From Ministeria vibrans ATCC 50519 (Eukaryota; Opisthokonta; Filasterea), in assembly GCA_943704425.1 (NCBI GenBank), contig CALSCP010001441.1, positions 1-34,878 on the forward strand: a stretch of 34,878 nucleotides of DNA, given 5' to 3'. Of this stretch, positions 1-10,600 are shown piece after piece. Numbering within the stretch: the first letter of the stretch is position 1; each line of letters begins with the position of its first letter. A program made the position numbers and the translations under genes. The notes below the pieces were generated by a model that was not told the DNA's origin, did no database searches, and saw only the letters and a list, made by a program, of their open reading frames with translations.

Positions 1-27
1 TTATTATTATTATTCTTATTATTATTC

Positions 28-111
<84 letters not shown>

Positions 112-172
112 TTATTCTTATTCTTATTCTTATTATTCTTATTATTATTATTCATTTTTGGTCGTGTTTGTT
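1..172. repeat. TTA/TTC-type trinucleotide microsatellite in an intron
   Basis: The first 150 or so bases are almost pure TTA repeats with scattered TTC interruptions. A short T-rich stretch follows and ends in the acceptor TTTAG at 171-175. The tract therefore lies in, and probably makes up much of, the intron before the first visible THUMPD1 exon. Confidence 0.85.
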
Positions 173-175
173 TAG

Positions 176-696
176 TATTCAGTGGTGTTTCGCTCGCGGT
201 ACAACCAGACGTTCAAGCGCGACGCGTGTCAGACTGCGCTGGGCCGACTGATTGTGGCGAATGGGAACCCCCACAAACACTCGGTCGCCCTCAAGGGTCC
301 CGATCGGGTCATTTCTGTGGAAGTCATGAAAGTAAGTGCACCGGCTTCTGACCACACCTGTCTTAGACTACTAAAACTGTGTTTTAGAACCACTGCTGCA
401 TTGGAGTGCTCAGCGACTATGATCGTCTGAAGCGTTACAACATCCAATTGATTGTGCATCCGGACCCGACTGTACCCTCGGTCGCACCGCACACTGAGCA
501 GCGCACACAGAGCAAGCGGGCGGCGCTGGCCGAGCGCAAGAGACGACGCGAGTTGGATTCTGACGAGGCATCGACCTCAGAAGAAGAAGAAGAAGAAGCA
601 GCAGCAGCAGCAGAAAAAGAAGGAGGAGGAGAAGAAGAGATAGCGGGAGAGGAAAATGGAGAGCGAGTGAGTGCAGTCGCAACTGAGACTGAGTGA
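176..696 (+). CDS. THUMPD1: THUMPD1/Tan1-like tRNA acetylation cofactor, C-terminal part (5' end outside window)
   Basis: Two exons are visible, 176-331 and 388-696, with a 56-base GTAAGT...TTTTAG intron. The gene continues upstream of the window. The joined product begins YSVVFRSRYNQ and runs through an EVMK-NHCCIGVLSDY stretch. This matches the end of the THUMP domain in human THUMPD1 (FAVEYKARNN ... CCLSVVKDYMLFRKYNLQEVV). In yeast and human this family is the tRNA-binding partner of the Kre33/NAT10 acetyltransferase, which makes N4-acetylcytidine in tRNA-Ser and tRNA-Leu. After the domain comes a low-complexity acidic tail rich in E, A and G (about residues 75-135 of the visible part), as in other THUMPD1 proteins. 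The acceptor at 175 was chosen because an in-frame TAG sits at 173-175 and the alignment starts right after it. The family call is firm; the N-terminal half is not visible. Confidence 0.85.
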
Positions 697-778
697 GAAG
701 AGTGGATCGTCTGCTTTGTTCACTTCCCTTTGTTGTATATAATTATGATTGAATTTCGATTTATTTTAAAATGACAAA

Positions 779-3182
779 TTATAACTTGAGCCATTTGGGT
801 TTCTTGCGGTCTACACCAGAGACTGTGGAGAGCGTGGACTGTCGCGAGTGATGTTGTTGGTGGTGGTGTTGACTGGCGTGAGTATGGTTTGGGGGGCATT
901 CACTGTGCGAGGGAGTGAGGTGCGCCTGAGCGGCAGTGAGTGCCTGTGCTCCTGAGACCGTGTCGAGAGCAATGCTCTTGCGTGTAGTGGTGGGGGAGTG
1001 GGCATGTGTCGAGCACACAACGACTGCAGAGGGACACAGCCCCGCCGCATACAGCGACTGTGTTGTGTTGTTGGGAAGCACGGTACGAGGAGGTGTGATG
1101 CTCAGCTCAATGTCGCGTGTGTGCAAAACATTCTCGACGAATGTGTAGAGAGAGGAGAGCGGCTCGAGTGGACGAAAGTGTGCAATCACGCATACGTCCA
1201 GTTCGTGGAACGTCACTCGAACCACAGTCTAAATTTTTGAGAGAATGAAAGAGATCATGTGTGTTATGTGTATGTGTGGGAGATGAAGGGAAAAACAAAA
1301 AAAAACCAGAGAGTGAGCAAAGAATGAGTATAGGAGTGATTTCGTACCAGAGGGTACTTTTCTATCTTGTCAAGATGTTGCATTCGACGGAGTGCGCGTG
1401 TCATGAGAGGTTCATCCGTCTCCGTTGCGTCGCGCACAAACTTCTCGTGCAACACACGCAAATCTTTGGGAGTGACCTCAAAGAAGTCACTTGGTACATG
1501 TTCGTCTGTGGCGGACGCTGCACCGGACGATGACGCTGGGAGAGCGGTACGACGCGCTTGGAGGAACTCTGAGAGAGACACTTGAATGGCATTGCGGGGA
1601 CAGGGCTCACGCAGAAGCGCGGGTGCATTGTCGCGCAGGAAGGCGTCTGCTTCCGCGTCAACACCTTCTTGTCCGCGTTGCTTACTCGCAATGTCTGCCC
1701 GAGACCCCTATATGAGACAGAAAGAGAGGAGAGAAAAAATAAAATAAAGAGAAGGGTGTTTGTACAGGCGAATGCATGAGTGTGTGGGTGTGGTTGTCTT
1801 TTGTGTAGACATACCTTCACAACAGAGCCCGCTGACTGGGCGGGACCTTGGTGAAGTGCGCGAGCGGCAAGATTGCGTGCGGCGGTCACTTCCGACGACT
1901 CGGGCCATTCAAAGTCATCAAACTCGCCTGTGGTCACTGAGACGGGCGTGGGCACATCGACGGTAGGGTAGACTATTCTGGGAGACGGGCTGGGCTTGGG
2001 CCAGTCGAAGGAGCTGTACTCGTTGGCTGGAAGGCGAGAGGCCGGTGCGGGCTGCACTGCGGGTGGTGCTGTGATAGCGGTGGCGTCGGGAAACTGTTAA
2101 ACAGGAGTGGAAGGATGTGAGGTAAGGGAAGAGATAATTCTTTTTGCAGGCGTACGTCAAACGTCGCAAATTCGCTGCGTGCCATGCGCTGGGCGTGGGA
2201 CAGGGTCAGTATCTCTTCTTCGATTGGACCAGGTCCACTTATTGTTGTTGCTGTTGTTGTTGCTGTCGCGGGAGGAGCAGGAGCAGGAGCAGTAGTACTT
2301 GCATCATCTTGCGTGTCCATCATGGAGTTTGCCTCTGACTGATGTTGCTGTTGCTGTTGCTCTTGCTGTTGTTGTTGCTGTTGTTGTTGCTGTTGCTGTT
2401 GCTGTTGCTCTTGCTCTTGCTGTTGCTGTTGTGGTTGTGGTTGTGGTTGTTGTGGTTGTGACGTCGATTGGTGGTGCTCCACGATTTGGACTTGAAGCTG
2501 CTCTTGTCGAGCCAGTTCTTCGCTGACGGCACTTGCAACGTCGGCACGAGTGAGAGTGGACGGGACGAAGTTGACACGCAGAAGGACACGGCCGTCCGCA
2601 ATGCCAAGGGAGCGCAACGAGTGGGAGAGCAACTCGGTGACGCCGCCAACTTCGCGGCGTAGGTAGAGCACACGAGGTTGTAGCCAAAAGCCCGAGTCGG
2701 CGTCGAAACGGTCAAGCAGACTGGACTGGGCGAGAGAGAGCACCTTCCACAGGTTGAGTGTCGGCGACACTTGCAGCTCGACGCGGGCTCGAGTCGTCTC
2801 GTCCGACACACAGACGTTGACCAGCGTCGCTGTGCTTCGTTGCACACATGGCGTGAGTTCCAGACGACAGTTGTTCGGGAGTCCTGAGAACTGCAATGTG
2901 AGACTGAGATCAAGCAATTTCTTCCCGAACCTACAAAGTAAAAAAAAAAAAAAAAGACGAGTCAAATCACCGGCCATGGCAGACACTGTCGCAATCAGGT
3001 TCGCATGTGAGGCACACCGACACGCGTGAGAGAATGCGGTACTTTAAGCGATGAGCGGATGGGTCGAGTTTCAAAGTGGCACAGGCACGATCGCAAATCT
3101 CAAGGAGAGACACGGTGCGAGCCAGTTTCGACAGGCGGCATCGTCGACCGCCCGTGGGAGCCGTCACTTCGACTGAGTTCAT
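779..3182 (-). CDS. ASPSCR1: TUG/ASPSCR1-like UBX-domain tethering protein
   Basis: Five exons on the minus strand: 3182-3043, 2930-2156, 2093-1815, 1707-1348 and 1228-779. All phases close and give 667 residues. Residues 1-90 are the TUG N-terminal ubiquitin-like fold; the splice restores LKFGKKLLDLSL against human LKFQRSVLDLSL, followed by LPNNCRLEL. A second ubiquitin-like stretch follows, then a long Q-rich linker, an SSFDWPKP...DDFEWPE segment and the family core DFFEVTPKDL...KIEKYPL. The UBX domain starts VRVTFHELDV and contains ITPPRTVL. The C-terminus keeps the conserved PKWLKL. In animals TUG tethers GLUT4 storage vesicles and controls p97/VCP hexamers through its UBX domain. Conservation of domain order supports a p97-adaptor or vesicle-tether role; GLUT4 itself need not be present. 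The gene converges on THUMPD1 with 82 bases between stop codons. Confidence 0.93.
2338..2460 (-). repeat. CAG/CAA repeat encoding a polyglutamine linker
   Basis: On the coding (minus) strand this is a run of CAG, CAA and a few GAG and CCA codons. It encodes about 40 residues of Q with scattered E, P and H between the second ubiquitin-like domain and the C-terminal core of the TUG homologue. The mix of CAA and CAG suggests a selected or slowly evolving tract, not a pure slippage repeat. Confidence 0.85.
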
Positions 3183-3543
3183 TATAAGCTGACTTGGTAA
3201 TAAGTAATAATGATAAGAAAATAAATATTATTATTAGTTCACTCGTCGCACACAAATGAAAGTGTAATGCAATGAATAATAATACAATGCTTGATATTTA
3301 TTATGCGACCGCCATGGGCTAACCCCAAGAAGATCGAGCAACATCATAATATAATTTTATAATATTATGGGGGCTTAGTCTCTATTTCAGATCATCAAGT
3401 CCCAAGTAAGACTCGTGTGTCAGGTGCAGTGTTCTACGACTAGTCAGCTACGGAGGAAGTCACTGCTAGACATGGCTGATATATAGATAGTCTGGCGTCA
3501 GTCCGGCGTTGATGATACTGCTGGTGCCAGTCCCAAATCAACA
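3183..3543. other. Intergenic spacer between TUG start and PSTK stop
   Basis: This 361-base spacer holds the promoter and 5' UTR of the TUG gene and the 3' UTR of PSTK, both on the minus strand. The part next to TUG is AT-rich and has an imperfect dyad (CATAATAT ... ATATTATG, near 3341-3370). The remaining 170 or so bases are mixed-composition sequence with no long reading frame. I compared it by eye with U1, U2, U4, U5, U6, RNase P and SRP RNA signatures and with tRNA boxes and found no convincing match. Confidence 0.5.
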
Positions 3544-4488
3544 TTACTTCTTGGCGTCCTCAATTAACGTGAGAAATTCCTCCACAATCTTGTCCACATC
3601 GGAAGAGGCGTGCACACGCGAGCGTGATGATTCGATCAAATCGCGACGTTGGCGACTGAGCAGTCGAGCATCATGATGGAGCGGAGAGGCACACATGACG
3701 GTGCGCATGACCTGACGCGTCCTTAAATCGAGTTGATGTAGTAGGCTTCCGGCGGAGATATCGCGCGACGCTTGCGACTGTGCACAATCCTTGGCATGCT
3801 GAACACGAGTGTGAGGTGGTTCCAAAAGAGCGCATTGGACCATTTGTTCGAGGGCCGTTACAACGGAAGGCAAGTCTCTGCTGTCCAACGGTGCCCCACC
3901 CGCCTCCTCGCTTGACACTCCCATAGTACCACGTGCTCCTTCATCTCCAGTGTCTACCACGGTCACAAAGCGATCGTGCGGTCGGCCCTTCGGACGGGGC
4001 TCTTCGAAGACACTCGAAATGTGGCGCATCACTGGGTCGCGGACGCGAGCCTTGCCACTGCGCCTTGCGTTTCGACACAGTGCGACGTCCACGGGACAAC
4101 GGCAATAGAGCACGGCAAACGACACCTGGGCGTCGCGCGCTATCACATACGCGTCGTGGCGCATCGACGAGAGATGAGCCGTATCGTCGAGCATCAGCAG
4201 TGTCGGTGACGCCTCCTCACCCCGCCCGCGAGCAACTGCAGCCGCCTCCGCCGCCTTCGCCTGCTCGACTCTGTCACGGATCACAGCAAGACGCGCCTCG
4301 CGATACGATTGGCCCGTCGCTGCATCAACTAGCACTGCTGTGCTTTCGCCATCCCACTCTGCGCCCCCTTGTGCCTCGTCCATCTCAACCCAGATCAGAT
4401 TGAGTGCAGTCGCATCATACTTGGCAAGACGCGCACACAGCGACGACTTGCCACTGCCCGGGAGGCCACACAGTGAAACCAATATCAT
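3544..4488 (-). CDS. PSTK: L-seryl-tRNA(Sec) kinase (PSTK)
   Basis: This is a single-exon gene of 314 residues. It starts with a P-loop, CGLPGSGKSS (K14), directly after the start Met, as is usual for the family. A second signature, LMLDDTAHLSSMRHDAYVIA, matches the PSTK motif LDDNMYYRSMRYEVYQLA. Next come the CP.....CRNARR lid region and EEPRPKGRPHDRF, which corresponds to EKPNPEKNAWE. PSTK phosphorylates Ser-tRNA(Sec) to O-phosphoseryl-tRNA(Sec), the substrate of SEPSECS in archaeal and eukaryotic selenocysteine synthesis. The closest look-alike is KTI12, but KTI12 has DSLNYIKGFRYELYC at this place, so PSTK fits better. The C-terminal 110 residues are weakly conserved and partly helical. 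The gene implies that the organism makes selenocysteine. No other Sec gene is visible in the window. Confidence 0.85.
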   Translation of the reverse strand: MILVSLCGLPGSGKSSLCARLAKYDATALNLIWVEMDEAQGGAEWDGESTAVLVDAATGQSYREARLAVIRDRVEQAKAAEAAAVARGRGEEASPTLLMLDDTAHLSSMRHDAYVIARDAQVSFAVLYCRCPVDVALCRNARRSGKARVRDPVMRHISSVFEEPRPKGRPHDRFVTVVDTGDEGARGTMGVSSEEAGGAPLDSRDLPSVVTALEQMVQCALLEPPHTRVQHAKDCAQSQASRDISAGSLLHQLDLRTRQVMRTVMCASPLHHDARLLSRQRRDLIESSRSRVHASSDVDKIVEEFLTLIEDAKK

Positions 4489-4749
4489 GCAGCGAGAAAG
4501 ATCAAAAAAGTGGACTGACTAAATTTCTGAGAAGGGGTCAAAGTTCAAACGGAACGCAACGAAACCACAACGAAATAATAATCTTGGAAACTCGAAGAAA
4601 CGACGATAGAGGCGGTTCTCCATGGAGGGGTTCGGTTCGGAAGACAACCGTCCGCTGCCAGACGAGCCGAGGGCGTCGGGAGGTGCGCGAGAGCGATGAG
4701 AGGAGGGAAGCCGTGTAAGAAAAAAAAATGAATTCTAAACGTTTACTTC

Positions 4750-5288
4750 TCAGTCCTCATAGACGTTTTGACGGGTCGCCAAAACAGTACAGATGGCAGT
4801 GCCGCCATTGGCCATGTAGGCGTTGCCAATCACGACGTCGGTGGTGCCTGAGTTGTGGAACATGCAGGTGCTGGTCTCTCCATCGGCACGCACCGCCTTC
4901 ACCTGGACAATGGTGCCGGCAGTCTCGGTGATGGCGGACGTCAGGGGCGTCGCCGGCGTGTACTCGCCCCCGTTGGCGCCCGCCTGCGCCGCAGCGATGT
5001 CAATCGACACAAACTTGACGGTGCTCGAGAGGTCCGTGACCTTAACGCGCTTCATCGAATTCACCGTGCTCGACTCGGCCGTCGTCGACACTGCCAGCGT
5101 CGTGCAGTACGCTTCCAGGCTACGCAGGTGGTGGTTTCACGCACACGTTCAAAAAGAGACAGTGAGAAAAAAAAAAAAAAAAAGAAAAAAGAAGGAAAAG
5201 AAAGAGAAGCTCACCGGCATCGGGTCGTGCCAGTCTTCACAGCAGATGCCGAGAGTGCAAATAGAGCAACAAGAAGGAAGAGCTTCAT
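4750..5288 (-). CDS. small secreted protein of unknown function
   Basis: Two exons, 5288-5215 and 5119-4750, flank a GTGAGC...GCGTAG intron that holds a 17-18 base homopolymer T tract on the coding strand. The product has 147 residues. It opens with a clear signal peptide (MKLFLLVALFALSASA, likely cleaved after residue 16). Four cysteines follow, two near the new N-terminus (RCRLEAYC) and two near the end. The rest is rich in T, S, V and A with alternating hydrophobic residues, which suggests a small beta-rich secreted domain. I do not recognise a family. The joined phase (CG|C) removes all stops and links the signal peptide to the mature part, which supports the model. A secreted or vacuolar location is inferred from the signal peptide only. 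Confidence 0.75.
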
Positions 5289-5819
5289 ACTAATATTTTT
5301 AGAGGTGCACAAAAATGATAAATAATATTAAATAATAATTATAATAATATTCTTAAAAATTTATCAGATTTTAAAAAAAATTCACTTGCCACAAATAATA
5401 CACATCGAGATCACAAACGCTCGCTTCCACGTGAACTAGGCGTCCATCCGAGTGATCCAACCATCCCCACATTCCCCACTGACTTATAGTTCTTAGAGCA
5501 AAGTCATATAGGAGCTGAGCGCACAACCTTCAATTGATTTATTATAATAGATTTAGTGACATGATAATACTACTTTCACTTTCAGTATGTCATGGGTGTA
5601 CGATACACATTACACACACAGACCACACTCGCCACAGTGAGTGAGTGACATACAGTCATACATGACACAGTCACACACATTGACAAATGACTCGCATGTT
5701 TCTACACTTTCTTTCTTGTAACTAAGTAACTTGTTCAAGCATTCAATATTCATCACTCATCACTCATCACTCATCAAAGTTCAAACATCATTCAATTATT
5801 AAATATTCCATTTCCTCGC
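5289..5819. promoter_or_regulatory. Divergent intergenic region (small secreted protein / NDUFAF5)
   Basis: These 531 bases separate two genes transcribed away from each other and so hold both promoters. The left third is AT-rich (TAATAATTATAATAAT, poly-A). The middle has CACA/GTGA-rich short repeats around 5600-5690. Just before the NDUFAF5 start there is a four-fold ATCACTC-type repeat (about 5751-5776). I see no reading frame or RNA gene and could not place a TATA box with confidence. Confidence 0.45.
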
Positions 5820-6773
5820 ATGATTCGACTGTATCACTCTGTCGCTCGAAGTTTGGTTGGAACACGCGTGTGTCGGCGTGTGTTCTCATCCCAAGTAATA
5901 GGATAGATCTGCATGTTCGTCTGTTCGCTTCTGACTTTGCCCTTGCTGTTTCAGACGGCCGTGTTCGACGAGGCTGCCAAGCGTCGACAGAGAGATCGTG
6001 CAGCTGCCAACGTGGAGCTCTCACGAAAGTGTGATTATGTCAAAGGTCAGAAAGATAAAAATGCGATCGCTCTCATCGTTTCAGTGTGTGTCGTTTAGAC
6101 GAGGTTGCCGCGCGTGTGGTCGATCGCCTTCATGACATCAAGCGAGATTTTCCACGTGTCCTTGACCTGGGCAGCGGCGCCGGACACATTTGCAAGCATT
6201 TGACGAACGACAAGACACAACACTTAACCATGTTGGATGTGTCGCAGACTATGCTCGACCGAGACGCTCGTTTGCCGCCACAGCTTGCACCCGAGCTGGT
6301 CGACGACGGATACGAGCCAGTGCCAACCATTGAACGGGTCGTGTGGAGCGCACACTCGCGCGACACCTCAACAGTACTTCCCTTTGAGACCAACTCCTTT
6401 GATGCGGTGGTGAGCTCGCTCGCCCTTCATTGGATCAACGATTTGCCTGGCGCCCTCTGCGAAATCAACCGTGTTCTCAAGGTACGCAAGCTCGAACTGG
6501 AACGAAGGGAGGGGGGGAAACTCAATGATCAACGACGTCTCTCTCTACACCAGCCCGACGGAGTCCTCGTGGCTACCATGTTTGGCGCAGACACTCTCTA
6601 CGAACTGCGCTGCTCTCTCCAGGTTGCCGAGCAGGAGCGACAGGGCGGAATCAGTCCACACATTTCCCCATTTACCGGTATGCTCCATCAACGTTATGTG
6701 TGTATAAGTGTGAGCGAATGTTTGAGCGTATGTGTATGCGTGTGTATGCGTGTGTATGCGTGTGTGTATGTGT

Positions 6774-6855
<82 letters not shown>

Positions 6856-7364
6856 GTCTGTGGGTGTGTGTGTGTGTGCTTGTGATTGCCTGTGACTTTA
6901 ATGTGTCATCTTGTGCCTTTTGTGTTGCAGATGTACGCGACGTGGGCGACGTATTGGGCCACGCAGGGTTCCATTTGACGACAGTGGATGTGGACTCGCT
7001 GACAGTGCACTACCCATCGGCCATTGAGCTGATGCATGATATCCGTGCAATGGGCGAGAGCAACGCCGCTTGGTACACAAACTAATTGTATGCACACACA
7101 ATCACACAGACACCTTGTTGTTGTTTGAATAGGCGACGACCCAACGTACTGCATCGTGACGTGCTGACGGCTGCCGCTGCTGTTTACACCGCCCTCTACT
7201 CTGTCCCTGCACCCGACCTGGCCGGCAGCGACGACTCCCAATGTGTCCCCGCTACATTCAACTTTGTCAACATGATTGGTTGGAAGCACCATGAGTCACA
7301 ACCGAAACCAAAGCCGAGGGGCTCAGGCACTGCAAAGCTTGGCGATGTGCCACCCGCAGCGTAA
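5820..7364 (+). CDS. NDUFAF5: NDUFAF5: mitochondrial complex I assembly factor, SAM-dependent hydroxylase/methyltransferase fold
   Basis: Six exons: 5820-5894, 5955-6045, 6099-6481, 6554-6677, 6931-7072 and 7133-7364. Phases close to give 348 residues (human 345). Exon 1 alone encodes a mitochondrial presequence, MIRLYHSVARSLVGTRVCRR, which is basic and lacks acidic residues. Exon 2 has FDEAAKRRQRDRAA, matching FDRDLKRKQKNWAA. The SAM-binding motif VLDLGSGAG lies at about 76-84. It is followed by VVSSLALHWINDLPGAL, PDGVLVATMFGADTLYELRCSLQ, ISPFT, MGESNAAW and LHRDVLTAAAAVY, all near-identical to human NDUFAF5. In animals the protein hydroxylates an arginine of NDUFS7 during assembly of the complex I Q module. 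The protein should act in the matrix. Intron 4 carries GT and TC microsatellites. The presence of this gene points to a canonical respiratory complex I. Confidence 0.95.
6776..6851 (+). repeat. (TC)n microsatellite in NDUFAF5 intron 4
   Basis: About 37 uninterrupted TC dinucleotides, preceded by a (TG)n/TATGCG stretch (about 6725-6776) and followed by TGTC and TG repeats. The tract lies inside the 253-base intron 6678-6930, the longest of this gene, and so adds to the normal polypyrimidine content upstream of the acceptor TTGCAG. Confidence 0.95.
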
Positions 7365-7662
7365 ACAATTGTAACTCCCTGTAGAAGAAAATTGTGTGTG
7401 AAATACATACTCAAAAATATATATGACAAGTTCCTCCTGTTCATCCGCTGTCTATCATGACACCTGTCTGGTCATCAGCGCTGGCCTGCCTTTTGCTCAA
7501 TGCTTCTATAGAATAGAAATTAGAATACATTTCTCGGTTATTTGTGTTGTCGCTTGATTGAGATATGAATAATTTTGAGAGAGGAGTTGAGTGAGTGATC
7601 ACAGAACACTTCAAATAATTCTATTGACAGCTCACTAAATTCACTTTTTCTAGTTGTTTTGA

Positions 7663-10600
7663 ATGTGGAAATCACTATTCGGTGCAAGCGATGGTCTGTC
7701 CGACTTTGTCGGCAAGAATATCGAATTGGGACCGCACAGGCTCACAGTCCACAAAAAAATCGCAGAAGGTAAAAAAAAAAAAAAAAAAAAAGAAAGTCGA
7801 GACGTAGCAAGGGCAAGAAGGGTGCGTTGGCCAAGGGTGGCGACGCGCAGAAGATGCCAGAAATGAGCTGTTTTGAGGGTTGGGAGTCACGGGGAAGACT
7901 TTAGACTGACGCAGGGTGTTTTGTGTGCGACATTGTAGGAGGGTACGCCTTCGTGTTTGTGGCGCATGACGCGCAGGGGCGACAGTATGCGCTCAAGCGT
8001 CTCATCATTGCCGACAAGGAACGCCTGCGCAACGCCAAGCGCGAAGTCCGCATTGCCGTAAGCCATGTGCCCTCTGCGCCCCTTTGTGATGCGGTTCCCC
8101 GCCCCCCTCCACCCCCTGCCGCACTCGCCGTCCCACAATGAGACGCACAACACGCACTTTCACGATCACGAATTTCACGCGCTTCTTCTCTGTCCTTTGT
8201 TGTGTCGCAGAAAGCGGTGTCGGGCCACGCCAATGTCGTCCGCTTCATCGAGTCGGCTGCCATTGCGGCACGCGAGAGTGCCCACAAGAACGCCGAGGTG
8301 CTGCTCCTGATGGAACTGTGTCCGGGTGGCGAACTCATCGACGTGATGAGTCAGAAACAGACTCAGCCGGGCGCCAGCGGATTCTCACGATGGCAAATCC
8401 TTCGTCTCTTCACCCAGCTGTGCCGTGCCGTCGAGCATCTCCATCTGCTCTCTCCACCCGTCATCCATCGCGACCTCAAGATCCAAAACGTCCTTGTCGA
8501 CCTTGATGGCTGCATTAAACTCTGCGACTTTGGCTCCGCCACAATCGAAGCCACAGTCATTGAGGAGGGTCAACACACCGCTCTCATTGAAGAGGTATAT
8601 ATATAATTATATCCATTTCTTCTGCAAAAAAAAAAAAAAGAAGAAAAAAAGAAACAAAAAAAACCCATGTCTGCTGACCACACTGGGACATTTGTAGGAA
8701 ATTCAAGCCAACACAACCCCACAATTCCGCTCACCCGAAATGGTCGACATGTACGCTCGCCACACTATCGACACTCGTAGCGACATCTGGGCGCTTGGTT
8801 GTGTGCTCTACCAGCTCTGCTTTGGTGCCATGCCCTTTCAAGAAGGCGCCAAGCTGCAGATTCTCAACGGCAAATACAATCTTCCCCACGAGTCGACGCC
8901 CCAGCCTATTGTCGACGATCTTTCCATATTCTTCCCTCTTATTCGTACGCCAGAATCATCTTTTGTATGGGTATGCGATGTATGTGTGTCTGACCCTTCG
9001 TGCCATTAGAATCCCTGTTGCAAGTGGACCCTGCCTCTCGGCCCACCGTAAGTGATGTGCTCGACACACTTGAGCGCCTATTCAACGCAATCGGACCAGA
9101 TCCAGTCAAAGTGGTAATAATTGAGAGGATTGGTGTACTGTACTGCCTTTTTTTTTTTTTTTTTTTGTCGATTTATTATACGTCGCGGTGTAGGAGACGC
9201 GGGGCGTCGACCGTGGCCTAATGGACCTGAGCGACGACGAACTGGCGGCCTTTGCGCGGTCGATTGCAGACGAAGAGGGTCACGTTATGGCTGGCCACCA
9301 TACGTCGTCGTCGGTGGCAGGCGTGGCGGGGGCGGTCGGGGCCAAGGCGCACCAGCTGCTGTCAGGCCTGGGGTCGCGCATGTCTGGCTTTGTCAGCAAT
9401 GTCAAGGACAAGTCTACAAAGATGATTCGCACTGCAGTTGCTGGAAGGTATTAACACTAAGAACAATAGTAACAATGACAATAATATCAATGACAATAAT
9501 ATCAATGACAATGTAATTGCAATATCAATATAATTGCTATAGCAATAATAACAATAACAATAACACAAAAGGTTATTATTATTATACTTATGACCAACAC
9601 CTGTATAAAGTTGCAATTCATCATACCTGGTTTAAAATAACGCCGATTACTGTGCATTTTATGTGGCCACAAATGAGACCTGGATATTCTTTGGTCGCCG
9701 TGATGTCAACGTTTGATGTATTTTGACTGGGAAATAGCGCTCTTTCCAAAAATTAACATAGAAACCGGCACACACAATAAAACAATTACCTATTATTATT
9801 TTAGTGAGACAGTGCGCCAAGCAAGCGAACGGTACAATGTGGACGTGAGCTACATCACGTCGCGTGTGCTTGCCATGTCCTTTCCTGCTGACGGTGGTCT
9901 TGAGCATTACCGAAACAATCTTGACGAAGTCCGCATCCTCTTCTCTTACCTTTTCCTCTTCTTACTCGTCGTTTTGTTCTCGTTTTGTTCTTTCTCTCTT
10001 CTTTGTCTAGGTCAAAGAGTTCCTGTTGGACAAACACCCGAACCATTCTCTGATTATCAATGTTTCTCCCAAATCATACGACATTGCCAAGTTCAACAAC
10101 AGAGTAAAAAAAAAAAAAAAAAAATCAATCAATCAATCAATCAATCATATTCGGACACTCTTATACTCGTCTATACCGTAGGTCGTTGAGCTGCTCTGGC
10201 CGGAGCACCATGCGGCGCCACTGCACATGCTGCTTGAGGCGTGTCGTGCCATGGACGCATTCCTCAGGAAAGACCGAAAGAACGTCGTCCTTGTGCACTG
10301 TCTGGTACTTGAGAGACCCCCCTCATTCACACTCTCCCTCCTCACACCCTCTCAATTATTCTTGCAGACGGGACGGCAGAGCACCGCCATGGTTATTGTC
10401 GCCTACTTTTTGTACTGCAACCTCTTTGATGATGTCAAGGGGGCATTGCGGCTCTTTGAGGCGCATCGACTGCGCCATCGTGGCCAGTTTCATCTTGAGC
10501 CGTCGCAACAGCGCGTGATTGACTATTTCCAGGTGATGCTTGCGGGTGTGACCCCCGCGCCTCAAATGGTCCACCTTGCCGGACTACAATGTAACACTGT

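Noticed and set aside
3360-3480. Spliceosomal U1 or U4 snRNA on the minus strand
   Set aside because: Short look-alikes (CTTACTTGGGACTTG; GCAGTATCATCAACG) exist, but the rest of each RNA's conserved loops, Sm site and stems is not found.
3544-4488. KTI12-type elongator-associated ATPase instead of PSTK
   Set aside because: The two families share the P-loop and general layout, but the LDD..HLSSMRHDAYVIA and EEPRPKGRP blocks follow PSTK and not KTI12.
9517-9726. Small protein frame in the GAK intron around 9448-9804
   Set aside because: It encodes N/Y repeats from AAT/TAT microsatellite sequence and lies between two GAK exons that join in phase.
10227-10518. Start of GAK C-terminal half as an independent gene at the ATG at 10227
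   Set aside because: The frame is the continuation of PTEN-domain exons 9 and 10; the intron 10305-10367 must be removed to give HCLTGRQST, and upstream exons supply the kinase.
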